Of a stretch of DNA of 64,000 bases, positions 54,554 through 64,000 are shown in pieces. The notes beneath the pieces are model-generated. The model saw only the letters and a program-made list of their open reading frames with translations, did no database searches and was not told where the DNA came from. The stretch covers positions 186,001 to 250,000 of the forward strand of contig JARUPY010000396.1 in NCBI GenBank assembly GCA_029817715.1, in the 5' to 3' direction. Numbering within the stretch: the first letter of the stretch is position 1; each line of letters starts with the position of its first letter. The DNA comes from Melastoma dodecandrum (Eukaryota > Streptophyta > Magnoliopsida > Myrtales > Melastomataceae). The position numbers and the translations under genes are program-made.

Positions 54554-55549
54554 TGTTGACATGGCAAATAATTTTGGGCCTGGGCTTAGAACAGAAACCC
54601 AGCAATCACTCAAGTCACACTCCGAGTCGGCCCAAGACATAGCCGTCTAGGCCGACTCACGACGAAGTCGATTAGGTCGACCCATGACGAAGTCGACTAG
54701 GTCGACTTATGACGAAGTCGACTAAGTCGATTTATGAACGGAGTCCACTAGGTCGACTCACGACGAAGGAATATGGTAATCAAAGTCAACCAAGATGACT
54801 CAACAGTAGCTAAGTCTACTAGTAGGGTCAAGTCGACGGAATTCTGGATAAGTCGACCAATTAGGTCGTAGTCCGTACAGATCAGTCAAGTCGACAAGGT
54901 TGGAATAAATTTATCACGTTTGTTAAGGATCGTAACTGATCATAATATCCAGGAACGTGATCCCATATATCAAGGAGGTTGTTGAGACACTCTCACGATA
55001 TTAGGGATCACGATCTATAACACGATCTGCAACACGATCTATCTGTTACGTGTTAAACACGTACAAGTCCTCTATAAATAGCAGAGGAATTTTTCAAGAC
55101 AAGCACGACCATACACAGCCAAAGCTCTGAAGTTTGTTCGTCAACCTTAGGAATTAGATACCTTGACCCGGTTTATAGGTCAACTCCCCTTCCACCGACA
55201 GAGTGAGCTCGTAGGGCCTTTGCCGTCAACCCCCCGCCAGCGACACCACCGACGAAGTGAGCTTGTAGGGCCTTCGTCACAGCCTCCCGCCAGCGACCGC
55301 CACCGACGGAGCGAGCTTCCAAGGCCTTCGTCACAAGTTCTCCGCCATCACAGGATTCCACATTGTTGTCACCACTTGCTCCCTTTTCGTTTCTTTTATG
55401 GCTGTAAGCCCCTGTTCTTAATTCGTCAAGATTGTAAGACTTGCATTCTATTTGAATAAAATTGTGCATCTTCTTACTGGCGACCACAATCCAATTCCTG
55501 TGAGTCCTTTGCCAAATATTTCCGACGTGATCCGTTCTATACGCGAACA
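54554..55549 (+). repeat. 3' LTR of the Tat element
   Basis: 996 bp, the same length as the 5' LTR, with about 21 substitutions counted by eye and no indels. CCCCC follows at 55550-55554. Confidence 0.95.
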
Positions 55550-55740
55550 CCCCCACACCTACTCCCTCCCCCTCCCCCAAAAATTTCACCGTCACCCTCT
55601 CCCTCCCCCTCCCCCCTCCCCCAAAACTTCCCCCACACCCAGCCCCTCCCCCTCCCCCAAAACTTCCCCCACACCCAGCCCCTCCCTGCCCCCACACCCA
55701 GCCCCTCCCCCTCCCCAGCCCCTGCCCCACCCCGAATTCC
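55550..55740. repeat. C-rich CCCCTCCC minisatellite, right part
   Basis: Three to four units of CCTCCCCCAAAACTTCCCC and CACACCCAGCCCCTCC. It continues the C-rich DNA left of the retrotransposon. On the minus strand it is fused to the receptor-kinase fragment as a Gly-rich frame. Confidence 0.75.
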
Positions 55741-55868
55741 AGCAACCTGCTGTTGACGGCGAAGGAGTAGGGGTTATCGTTGATCGGGAAGAAAATCACG
55801 GAGAACGTGCCGTCGGAGGAGACGAGGACATCGGAGGGTACTCGATCGAGAGAGGCGAAGCTTCGTAG
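55740..55868 (-). pseudogene. Captured G-type lectin receptor-like kinase fragment
   Basis: The minus strand encodes about 43 residues including PSDVLVSSDGTFSVIFFPIN and DNPYSFAVNSRL. This is the start of the bulb-type (G-type) lectin domain of S-domain receptor kinases of the ZmPK1 kind, where ILVSSDGTFSxGFY and xxNAYxFxIW are conserved. Only the beginning of the ectodomain is present. It runs into C-rich repeat instead of the rest of the lectin fold, and no kinase follows. Its location inside a TIR element suggests transduplication from a host gene. Confidence 0.7.
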
Positions 55869-56000
55869 GGGAGGGGAGAGCCTTTTTTATTTTTTTATTT
55901 ATTAATGTCCACGTATGAAAACAAAATGACGTGTCAAATTATTTAATATAATAAAAGGAATAGTCACAGACACGTCACCGAATCGTAACGTCCGTTACAA

Positions 56001-56345
56001 TGTACAAACGTGTACTAGTACAACGTTAGTACATTGTACTAAATTGAACAGTAAAAGTTTTGTACCGATTAGTACAGTTGTAATTACTACAATTGTACTA
56101 ATTTTAATTAGTACAATATACAAATCGTGTACTAGTACATCGTTCGTACATTGTACTAATTTTTCATTAGTACAATTGTAGTAATTATAACTGTACTAAT
56201 CGGTACAAAACTAAATTATTACAATGTATAAGCGTGCACTTGTACAATGTTTGTACATTGTACTAAGTAAAAATAATATAATTATAGTAATTACAAACTG
56301 TACTAATTTCTTGTACAATGTACTAAAAAAAGGTCTAAATTAGTA
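56001..56345. repeat. GTAC-rich nested palindromes
   Basis: The ~50-bp arm AGTTTTGTACCGATTAGTAC... (from about 56056) is inverted at about 56160-56208. Smaller palindromes (TGTACTAGTACA, GTACAATGTAC) fill the loop and the flanks. It could form a cruciform or a hairpin RNA. No TIR or duplication was defined. Confidence 0.65.
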
Positions 56346-56522
56346 CGAAAGGGGGATTTCCCACCCGTGGGACGTTAGCGGTTTCCAAAACCACCGGGCC
56401 CCGGGGCAGTCTTGGGGATAGAAAAGGTCCTACTTGGATTACATTCAAAGCTCGAGATCATGTCGGATCATTGAAAAAGGAAAGAAAAACAACACATAGA
56501 AGAGTCTGTAATTACGAGACAG

Positions 56523-56657
56523 ATCCTATATAAGAATCAAGGAAATCGGAGAGAAATTAAGAGATGGGGTCCAAGGTAGTACAATTCCCACAATCTTCAC
56601 CCACCTCCCCCATGTGCACCATGTTCCCCAACCAAAAAAATATATCCCTCTCCCTAT

Positions 56658-56696
<39 letters not shown>

Positions 56697-56880
56697 TATA
56701 TCCATCTCCCGAGAGAAAACTTCAACCTCCCTACCCTTACTTTTCATTTGAAAAACCCCATTTTTTTAAATCCCTCGATAACTTCACGTCAGTGAATAAT
56801 GGGGTTTGATGACTTTACACGAGGAGTGCGTCCCCCTCTTGTAAGGGAAGAAGGGTTCGAGGCGTGGTGTGAGACATACG
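56523..56880 (+). other. Gene-start-like fragment: TATA, CT-rich leader, ATG
   Basis: CCTATATAAGAATC at about 56525 is TATA-like. It is followed by a (CT)n(TA)n tract (about 56658-56700), as is common in plant 5' leaders, and an ATG at 56800 with a frame MGFDDFTRGVRPPLVREEGF. The frame runs to the foldback insertion at 56891 and stops soon after the insertion when rejoined at 58206. The protein is not recognised. It may be a decayed host or element gene start. Confidence 0.3.
56658..56700. repeat. (CT)n(TA)n microsatellite
   Basis: About 12 CT repeats are followed by about 8 TA repeats. Open frames across it are artefacts. Confidence 0.9.
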
Positions 56881-56890
56881 TGCTTTTTAC

Positions 56891-58196
56891 GGAAGCGGCT
56901 AACGGTACGTGTACGTAACGCTAACGTAGTTTACTAATTACTACTAACTTTTTTAGTAAATTTTACTAAAAGTTAACCATTACTAACAAAGTCAACGTAA
57001 AATTAGTAAAAAAAACAGTAAAATTTACTAAAAACTGGTCTGTTTTTAGTAAAGTTAACGCAAAATTAGTAAAAAAGTATGAAAATTTTAGTACTTTTGT
57101 ACTATTCAAAGCAGTTCAAGTTTACTAATTTTGCGCTGACTTTACTAAAACTTTTCCGTTAGTAAAGTCAACTCAAAATTAGTAAAAAAAGTAGTAAAAT
57201 TTGCTACTTTTTTTTTACTAATTTTACGTTGACTTTACAAAGAAAATCACATTTTTAGTAAAGTCAACGAAAATTTAGTATAAAAAGTAGTAAAATTTAC
57301 TACCTTTTTAACTAAATTTGCGTTGACTTTACTAAATTTCTCTTTTTTAGTAACGTCAACGCAAATTGTTTACTAATTGTGAACCGAATTAGGTTCGTAA
57401 ATAGGTTCCGGTGTCACTGTTTAGTAACGGGGGTAAACCGGTAATTTCACATCAAAAATATGTTCGGAGTTAGGTTCGGAAACACTGTTCTAATTAGCAA
57501 ATTCATTAGTAAACACCTTCATTTTTAGTAACAGTTTACTAACTTTTTTCGTAAAAACATGTCAAAATTAGTAAACATTAACTAAAACCGTAAGACTTTA
57601 CTGACAGTTTCACTAACTCGAAGAGTTTTTACAAGAAAACACACCAAAATTAGTAAATAATTACTAAATATCGCCTAAATTCGTACAGTAAAAAAGTAGT
57701 AAATTTTACTACTTTTTTACTAAACCTGTGTTGACGTTACTAAACAAGAGAAATTTAGTAAAGGCAACGCAAATTTGGTAAAAAAAGTAGTAAATTTTAG
57801 TACTTTTTTTACTAAATTTTCGTTGACTTTACTAAAATTGTGCTTTTCTTAGTAAAGTCAACGTAAAATTAGTAAAAAAAAAGGAAAATTTTACTACTTT
57901 TTTTACTAATTTTGAGTTGACTTTACTAATGGAAAAGTTTTAGCAAAGTCAGCGCAAAATTACTAAACTTGAACTGCTTTGAACAGTACAAAAGTAGTAA
58001 AATTTCCATAATTTTTTACTAATTTTGCGTGGACTTTACTAAAAAAGGCCAGTTTATAGTAAATTTTACTACTTTTTTTACTAATTTTGCGTTGACTTTG
58101 TTAGTAATGGCCAACTTTTAGTAAAATTTACTAAAAAAGTTAGTAGTAATTAGTAAACTACGTAAGTGTTACGTGCACGTACCGTTAGTCGCTTCC
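56891..58196. mobile_element. Foldback (long-TIR) element, Mutator-like by its 9-bp duplication
   Basis: The left arm starts GGAAGCGGCTAACGGTACG, and the right arm ends with its near complement GTACCGTTAGTCGCTTCC. Arms pair over about 475 bp each (56891-~57368 and ~57722-58196) around a ~350-bp spacer. GCTTTTTAC (56882-56890) and GCTTTGTAC (58197-58205) flank it as a 9-bp duplication with one mismatch, the size made by Mutator-like elements. Each arm is itself built from short palindromes around TTTAGTAAAGTCAACGCAAA and AAAAAGTAGTAAAATTTACT. No coding capacity, so it is non-autonomous. Confidence 0.85.
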
Positions 58197-58205
58197 GCTT
58201 TGTAC

Positions 58206-58358
58206 GAGTGTCATGAAAGAAGGAGGACATACTTAAACATCTGCCCCTCCGCTCACCTTGGTGGGTTCTATTGTCCCCAAAGAGTCCCAGCTCCTTTTCT
58301 AACTTCTTTTAACTCTATGAAATTAGAGCTATATGTAAGTGAAGTAATCGATACGACA
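58206..58358. other. Short spacer between foldback and Athila elements
   Basis: No gene. It is the right flank of the foldback insertion site and reads on from 56881. Confidence 0.4.
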
Positions 58359-58693
58359 TGAGAGTCATGTTTAAAAAGATATCTTGATAGAAGAAGGCAA
58401 AGAAGACAATGCCTTTTAGTGAGGAAGTTGCAGAAACACGACAAGCGAAAGCTTACGGGCGAAACAAATACCAAGCGACACAGGTCACCAGGCGACACAA
58501 ATAGATGGAGCGACAGTCAAGTAAGCGAACGAAGAAACCTCTACAGGCGAAGGTTAATTGGCGATACAGTTGTTCGGTGGCTGTCATGGAAAGATATGGG
58601 AGGTCTTAGGAGCATGGAAGGAAATAGTTGTAAAGAGAATTCAAAAAGAAAAGAGATATTTTACGATAGGCGCAGACATGGACATAATGATTA

Positions 58694-58790
58694 GTGTGGC
58701 CACACGAAGATGTGGTGTGGCCACACGAGCGAAGCAGCCTATCACAGAAAGGTTGGTGTGGCAACACGAGATTCCGGTGTGGCCACAAGA
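58694..58790. repeat. GTGTGGCCACAC palindromes in the Athila LTR
   Basis: Two perfect 12-bp palindromes (58694-58705, 58715-58726) and two one-base variants lie about 40-140 bp upstream of the TATA box. The same motif family is at 22387-22612. Confidence 0.75.
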
Positions 58791-58830
58791 GGCGAGATGA
58801 TTTTCTGAATCTTTCGAGATTTACCCTAGC

Positions 58831-58839
58831 TATATAAAG
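58831..58839 (+). promoter_or_regulatory. TATA box of the Athila LTR
   Basis: CTATATAAAGAG, with the palindrome cluster just upstream and a purine-rich leader downstream. Confidence 0.55.
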
Positions 58840-59691
58840 AGCTTCAACGTGAATTCTGAGGAAGAGGGGACCAGAGGGGAGAGCCGTCGAGAAATGAGAT
58901 TTAGTTTTCCTGGTTTTCATTTAGGATGATCTTTAGTTTTATTTTCTGGTTTTTCGTTAATCTCGTCATGAACCAAGTTTTTGTTCTAGGGTTATGATGG
59001 AACCCGATATGTAGCTGGATTACTTTTGACTTTCTTTGATTTAATGTGTTTAAGACTTCGTTTACTTATTTTATCATGTTTTTAATGCTTGCGGTTGCCT
59101 GATCAACAATCCGTATTGATTTCTTAACCTATCTCAACTCGGAAAGGGAATTTTAGGTTTATAAGGAGGATAAAATAGTCTAGGTTAACGTCGAGGAATC
59201 GAGTTAATTTGACGAGTACTATAGGAATATATTACTTGTCTTAGGTAGCTAGATGAAGATTGCAACTTCGTGAACTTGATTTGAACTTCAACTATTAACG
59301 AGTACAATAGGAATATAGGGAGTTTAGCTGGGTTAGGTATTTCTCTTGTGTAGGTCGGAAGATGCATAAGAGTGGCCGAGAATCTTAGGTTAGTAACCAT
59401 GTTTCAGACAATTTAATGACAAAGAGGGGGTTGAGTGATCTGATAAAATATCGGGGGAAGTTGTGATCCTAGGTTTTTCTCATTTAATTAATCTCGTATT
59501 TTTCTGCTGTTCAGTTTCTTATCAAGTTACTCTTCCTGAATTCTCGTTTTAATTGATTTGACTACTTCGTGGTTGTTCACCGTTGATCGCTAGGATTTTT
59601 CTGAAATAATTATTCGTGAGAACGACTTTTACTCATTACTTTATTACTTGTGCGACACGTGCACTTGCGGGATTCATACCGTGGAGCAAGT

Positions 59692-59713
59692 TTTTAGCGT
59701 TGTTGCCGGGGAA
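59692..59713 (+). other. Degenerate Athila primer-binding site
   Basis: TTTTAGCGTTGTTGCCGGGGAA corresponds to the family form TTTTGGCGCCGTTGCCGGGGAA (tRNA-Asp type) with two or three changes in the first half. Confidence 0.65.
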
Positions 59714-59895
59714 TTATTTTCAGAATTATTTTACATTCAGCGAAGCAATTTTTGTAGAGCAAGTCCTTTTAATTTTAATTTTCGTATTCATGCCATTTCA
59801 GGTGTATGCATCGATTGCGCAACAAAGAAACATTCGAGTTTGATCCGGAAATCGATCGAACTTTTCGTGTCTGATTAAGAGAGCAGCGACGAACG

Positions 59896-61140
59896 ATGGC
59901 GGACAATAATATGAACAATGGAAACAACAATCAAATCGCAAATCTACCTCAGCGGAGGACAATGCGAGATTTTGCTCAACCAACGCCATACGAGCTGACA
60001 AGATTTCTTCGGCCAGCTGTCCAGGTGAATAACTTCGAGATCAAGCCTGCCATACTCAACATGATTAAAAAATCAAGCTTTGGCGGGCAATCGAACGAGG
60101 ATCCACATTGGCATCTAACCCGTTTTGAGGATTTATGTGATACTTTCAGGTACAACGGAGTGTCTCCCGAAGCTGTAAAATAAGGATGTTCCCTTTCTCT
60201 TTAAGGGACAAGGCAATGGGATGAGCAGTCAAGGCAATTTTTAACCAAATATTACCCACCAAGCAGGACTATGAGGTTGAGGAACGAGATCACTTCTTTC
60301 CGTCCACAAAACACCGAGTCTTTGTATGAGGCGTGGGAAAGATTCAAGGAATTACAAAGATTATGCCCCCATCATGAGATTCCGAAGAGGATGTTAGTTC
60401 AATGTTTCTATGATGGATTGGCGGAACCACTTCAATCGAAGATCGATTCAGCCGCATGAGGGACATTGATGAACAAGACTCCGGAGGAAGCACTTGAATT
60501 ATTTGAGTGATTGCCAACAACGATCAAAGAAGGACGTCACTCGAGGGGTAGCTGGGATGCATTCGGTTGACCAATTGTCATCCTTGAGTGCCTAGATGGA
60601 AACATTAACGAGGGAAGTAGCCGCACTCCGAACTTCTAATCAATCTGCTGATAAACCTCATGCACTAAATTCTGAATTTTAGGTGATGGATCAATATGCA
60701 GAGCCCAATGAAAATTATGTAGGGGGAGTAATTCTCGAAACAACCTCTACTCCAACTTGTACAATCCCAGATGGAGGAATCATCCAAACTTTTTATGGAG
60801 TAATAATCAAGGAGCACCATTAACAGCACCACCACCGAGATTAAATCAACCTCAAGGATTCGTAGTGCCATCTCCTGCAAACATTGGAGAAAACAAGTCA
60901 AACTTGGATGATCTGTTAAAGTAGCTCATTACAAATCAAGAGGATGTGTGGAAGCAACAAGATGTGATATTGAAGGATCATGCTACCTCCACTAAGCAGT
61001 TAGAGGTTCAAATTGGCCAAATCGCAAGTTCGTTGAACAACAGACCACATGGAGCATTACCAAGCGACGCCGAGTAAATCCAAAGAGAGAACAATTCAAT
61101 GTTTGCGCAATAGACGTCACTTCGAGGATGTCTTTGAAAG
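59896..61140 (+). pseudogene. Athila gag remnant
   Basis: The ATG at 59896 gives MADNNMNNGNNNQIANLPQR. The capsid domain follows (FEIKPAILNMIKKSSFGGQS, PHWHLTRFEDLCDTFRYNGV), stopped by TAA at 60181. A shifted frame continues (SLYEAWERFKELQRLCPHHE, MLVQCFYDGLAEPLQSKID, TGA at 60458). Further pieces include SRNNLYSNLYNPRWRNHPNF and LEVQIGQIASSLNNRPHGAL near 61000-61060. Order and motifs match Athila Gag. At least four stops or shifts break it. Confidence 0.82.
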
Positions 61141-61346
61141 GATGGAACAGAAGAAAGAGCAGGCTTGAGAACAACGTCGAAACAACAAGGTAAGTGAGGT
61201 ATGTAAGAAGCAGAGTGAGCATCACTCAAACAATCTTATTGAATTACCAAAGATAAGTGCTAATTCATCTCCAATTATTCCTCCTATACCTTTTCCGCAA
61301 TGTTTAAAAAGGAAAAATGATGAGCAACATTTTCAAAAATTTCTAG

Positions 61347-62331
61347 ATGTGTTTAAACAGTTGCAGATTAACATTTTCTTTTGTGGAAGCGTCGGAACAG
61401 ATGCCAAGTTATGTGAAATTCATGAAAGATATTTTATCAAAGAAGAGACGGATTGGTGAGCACGAGACCATCTCTTTGACTGAGGAGTGCAATGCAATAT
61501 TGCAAAATAAGCTACCTCCGAAGTTCACTATCCCGTGTAACATATGAACACAATTTTTTGGACATGTTCTTTGTGATTTAGGAGCAAGCATCAACCTTAT
61601 GCCATACTCGGTTTACGAGACGCTCAATATTGGAGAGGTAAAGCAAACTTCTATGGCATTGCAACTTGTCGATAGATCATATACATATCCTAGGGGTGTC
61701 ATAGAAGTTGTGCTAGTTAAGGTTGATAAATTCATTTTTCCTGCTGACTTTGTGATACTGGATTATGAGGAGGATCGTGAGATCCCCATTGTTCATGATA
61801 GACCATTTCTTGCTATAGAGAGAACTCTTATTGACGTGTAGAAATGTGAGTTAACAATGAGGGGTTCACAATCAGGAGGAAAAATTTAACATTTATAATA
61901 CCATGAATATGCCTGATGATCCTGACGTGTGTAATTTTGTTGATGACATTACATATGAGGATTTTCTGAATTTGTATTCAAGTATCTCACTTGAAGAAGC
62001 ATCGTCATTCGACATGACAAAAGATGAAGATAAGAGTGCAGATGAAGTATCATACATGCGACACATGCCAACGATTGAACCATTAAAGCGGTCAATTTCC
62101 TCAGCTAAACCATCAATCAAAGAACCATCCAAATTGGACATGAAGCCATTACCAGAACATTTGAGGTACTCGTTTCTTGGTACGTCAAATACCCTTCCTG
62201 TAATTATTTCTGCATCATTGACTAACGAACATGAAGAGATGCTACTTCGAGTCTTATGCAAGCACAAGAGAGACATTGGGTGGACAATCGCTGTCATTCG
62301 AGGAATCAACCCTTCGATATGCATGCACTAG
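61347..62331 (+). pseudogene. Athila protease and start of pol
   Basis: A pre-protease stretch (MPSYVKFMKDILSKKRRIGE, 61399-61460) is conserved in Athila. The protease shows GHVLCDLGASINLMPYSVYE at 61562-61620 with the catalytic Asp in DLGAS intact, and ends EIPIVHDRPFLA (61780-61812). A TAG at 61839 separates it from 61903-62331, which contains the segment before RT (KLDMKPLPEHLRYSFLG, LTNEHEEMLLRVLCKHKRDI). The His in VHDRPF replaces the usual Leu/Gly-type residue. Confidence 0.78.
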
Positions 62332-62339
62332 AAGAGAAT

Positions 62340-63700
62340 CACAAGGTATCAATCGAGCAACAAATAAGATTAAATCCGAACATGAAATAGGTAGTGAGAA
62401 AAGAAATCATTACTGGGCTTGATGTAGGAATTATTTACCCAATGTCTGATAGCTCGTGGGTAAGCCCGATCCAATGTGTACTAAAGAAATGTGGAATAAC
62501 GGTGATCGAGAATGGAAAGAACAAACTCATACCGACACAGATAGTCACTGGATGGCGAGTTTGCATGGACCACCGCAAGCTCAACTCCACCACATGCAGA
62601 GACCATTTCCCTCTTCCTTTCATTGATCAGATGCTCGACAGGCTAGTAGGTAAGGATTTTATTGCTTTCTTGATAGATATTCTGGTACAATCAGATAGCT
62701 ATTTCACCGGAGGATCAGGTGAAGACCACTTTCACATGTCCATACGGTACGTTTTCGTTTTGACGTATGCCTTTTGGTTTGTGCAATGCCCCAGCCACAT
62801 TTCAAAGATGTATGATGGCATTCTCAGACATGATTAAGCATTGCATCGAGGTATTTATGGATGACTTTTGGGTCTTTGTACTTTCTTTTGATAATTACCT
62901 TGAGAATTTATGAGTTGTGCTTAATCGTTGCAAGGAGACTAACCTTGTTTTAAATTGGGAGAAGTGTAATTTTATGGTTAAAGAAGGTATTGTGCTAGGT
63001 CATAGGATCTCAATAAATGGAATTGAGGTGGATAGGGCCAAGGTGGAAACAATTGAAAAACTATCACCTTCAACATCAGTTAAAGGAGTTCGAAGTTTCC
63101 ATGGACACGCAGGATTCTATAGGTGTTTTATCAAGGATTTTTCAAAAATCACAAAACGTTGTGCAATCTCTTGGAGAAAGACGCAGCCTTCATCTTCAAC
63201 GGTAAGTGTTTGGAAGCGTTTCTAGAGTTAAGAAAGTGGTTAGTCTCTGCCCCGATAATTTTTGCTCCGAATTGGTCTATTCCTTTTGAACTATTGTGCG
63301 ATGCCAATGATTTTGTTGTTGGAGCATTTTAGGACAGAGGAGAAATAAAGTTTTTCATGCAATCTACTATAAAACATTGGATGTTGCACATGTGAATTAC
63401 ACCACGACAGAGATAGAAATGTTAGTAGTGTTTTATGCGTTTGATAAGTTTAGATCATAGTTAATTGGGTCGAAAGTGATCGTTCATACTGATCATTCTA
63501 CAATTAAATACTTGATATTCCAAGAAGGATGCAAAACCACGGTTAATAATAATGGATCCTCTTGTTTCAAGAATACGACTTGGAAATTGTTGATAGGAAA
63601 GGAGCGTACAATCAAGTCATAGATCGTCTTTCAAGGTTAGAAAGCGGAAGCACCTCCCTTGATTCAACTCATATATATGATTCATTTCCCGATGAACAAT
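62340..63700 (+). pseudogene. Athila reverse transcriptase and RNase H remnant
   Basis: RT pieces: MSDSSWVSPIQCVLKKCGIT (62440-62500), VTGWRVCMDHRKLNSTTCRD (62545-62605), FPLPFIDQMLDRLVGKDF, then frame changes. The catalytic box reads [10 protein letters not shown] at about 62852-62880 (usually FMDDFSVF). The thumb follows (GHRISINGIEVDRAKVETIE, 63000-63060). RNase H begins FELLCDANDFVVGAF (63287-63330) and continues in broken frames, ending RKGAYNQVIDRLSRLE (about 63597-63645). Many stops. Confidence 0.78.
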
Positions 63701-63819
63701 TATTTATAGTTGATGCGAATTTACCATGGTATGTCGATTACGTGAATTATATTGTTGCTAATGTGTTGCCTTCGGATTTGACAGGTGAGCAAAAGGTTTC
63801 TACATGATGTAAAATTTTA

Positions 63820-64000
63820 TACGTGGGATGAACCTCTTTTGTTTAAGAAATGTGCAGATCAAATCATATGAAGATGTGTACCCGAGGAAGAAGTAACTAT
63901 TCTTCAACATTGTCACGCTTCTTCTTATGGTGGACATTTCAGTGATAAGAAAACAGCCGCAAAAGTGCTTCAATCATGTTTTTTTCTAGCCAACACTTTT
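63820..64000 (+). pseudogene. Athila integrase start (HHCC region), cut by window end
   Basis: The plus strand reads ILQHCHASSYGGHFSDKKTA and AAKVLQSCFFLANTF at 63900-64000, the His-His half of the integrase zinc finger. The catalytic core would lie beyond the window. Confidence 0.7.

Larger units (their letters stand above)
42636..55549 (+). mobile_element. Young Tat-lineage Ty3/gypsy retrotransposon with antisense PMD gene
   Basis: The 12,914-bp element has two 996-bp LTRs with TG...CA ends and a 5-bp duplication. By eye the LTRs differ at about 21 positions with no indel (~98% identity), so insertion is young. Order: primer site, gag, protease, pol with RT, RNase H, second RNase H and integrase, then a 3.4-kb region with an antisense multi-exon gene, polypurine tract, LTR. 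The second RNase H and the TGGCGAC primer site are marks of the Tat lineage (Ogre/Retand relatives). gag and protease are frame-broken although pol is open. Confidence 0.95.
42347..56000. mobile_element. Small TIR element carrying a captured gene fragment, interrupted by the Tat retrotransposon
   Basis: An 18-bp perfect inverted repeat bounds the region: TTGTAACGGACGTTACGA at 42347-42364 and its exact complement at 55983-56000. Weaker inverted similarity continues inward (TGTGTCTCTAAC / ACGTGTCTGTGAC). Removing the 12.9-kb retrotransposon and one CCCCC leaves an element of about 735 bp. It contains C-rich repeats and a lectin receptor-kinase fragment. A target duplication was not found, so the superfamily (Mutator-like or other) is open. 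Confidence 0.45.
58359..59688 (+). repeat. Putative 5' LTR of the Athila element
   Basis: The end ...CCGTGGAGCA followed by AGTTTTTAGCG matches the LTR / primer-site junction of Athila elements. The TATA box is at 58831. The left limit is uncertain because no second LTR is available for comparison. Confidence 0.5.
58359..64000 (+). mobile_element. Athila-lineage Ty3/gypsy retrotransposon, 5' part, cut by window end
   Basis: A putative 5' LTR (to about 59688), a degenerate Athila primer site, gag, protease, RT, RNase H and the first integrase residues follow in order to the window end. Gag and protease motifs (HPNFLWSNNQ-like, LCDLGASINLMP) are characteristic of Athila. Many stops and shifts show decay. 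The 3' half and LTR are outside, so length and target duplication are unknown. The LTR start at 58359 is a guess. Confidence 0.8.

Noticed and set aside
56564..56809. Frames across the (CT)n(TA)n tract
   Set aside because: Microsatellite translation (SLSLSL / IYIYIY).
1..64000. CRISPR arrays, rRNA or tRNA genes, bacterial operons
   Set aside because: None seen. tRNA-like matches are only the short primer-binding sites of retrotransposons. The DNA is plant nuclear.

Overview
This window is plant nuclear DNA, almost certainly heterochromatic and repeat-rich. It holds no intact host gene. Nearly everything recognisable is transposon: Ty3/gypsy elements (a tRNA-Met-primed element, Tat lineage and Athila lineage), Ty1/copia elements on both strands, a CACTA end, and TIR/foldback DNA elements. 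The G-type lectin receptor-kinase fragment and the plant mobile domain (PMD) gene are plant-specific. The low GC of the spacers suggests a eudicot, but that is not proven.

Layout. 1-7400: a decayed minus-strand copia element (gag at 6489-7400, protease and integrase start at 606-1237) is split by a complete Ty3/gypsy insertion (1243-6483, perfect 5-bp duplication AAAAG). 7400-12440: no genes, a ~0.6-kb direct duplication, and a chromodomain fragment. 12610-25560: apparently one very old Tat element. Its pol is at 12610-15470 and its antisense PMD gene remnants lie at 20384-25560. It is broken by a young minus-strand copia element (15756-19441) and by an LTR-like insertion ending at 22803. 27143-31753: two copies of a copia-associated segment, separated by copia fragments of both orientations. 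32161-42346: AT-rich, low-coding DNA with a CACTA remnant (about 36520-39990).

42347-56000: a small TIR element carrying C-rich repeats and a captured lectin receptor-kinase fragment. A young Tat retrotransposon has inserted into it (42636-55549, two 996-bp LTRs, TSD CCCCC). This element has an open 1190-codon pol (RT, two RNase H domains, integrase) but broken gag and protease frames. Its 3' third holds an antisense PMD-type gene (stop 51244, ATG 54357) with five short canonical introns, its own TATA box and its own poly(A) signal. This is the most remarkable object in the window. 56001-58205: palindrome-rich DNA, including a 1.3-kb foldback element (56891-58196) with ~475-bp arms and a 9-bp near-perfect target duplication, as in Mutator-like elements. 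58359-64000: the 5' part of an Athila-type element, cut by the window end inside integrase.

How the parts relate: in both Tat elements pol on the plus strand is followed by a PMD gene on the minus strand in the same order. The antisense gene therefore looks like a stable component of this retrotransposon lineage. Introns on the strand opposite to the genomic RNA cannot be spliced out during retrotransposition, which explains their survival.
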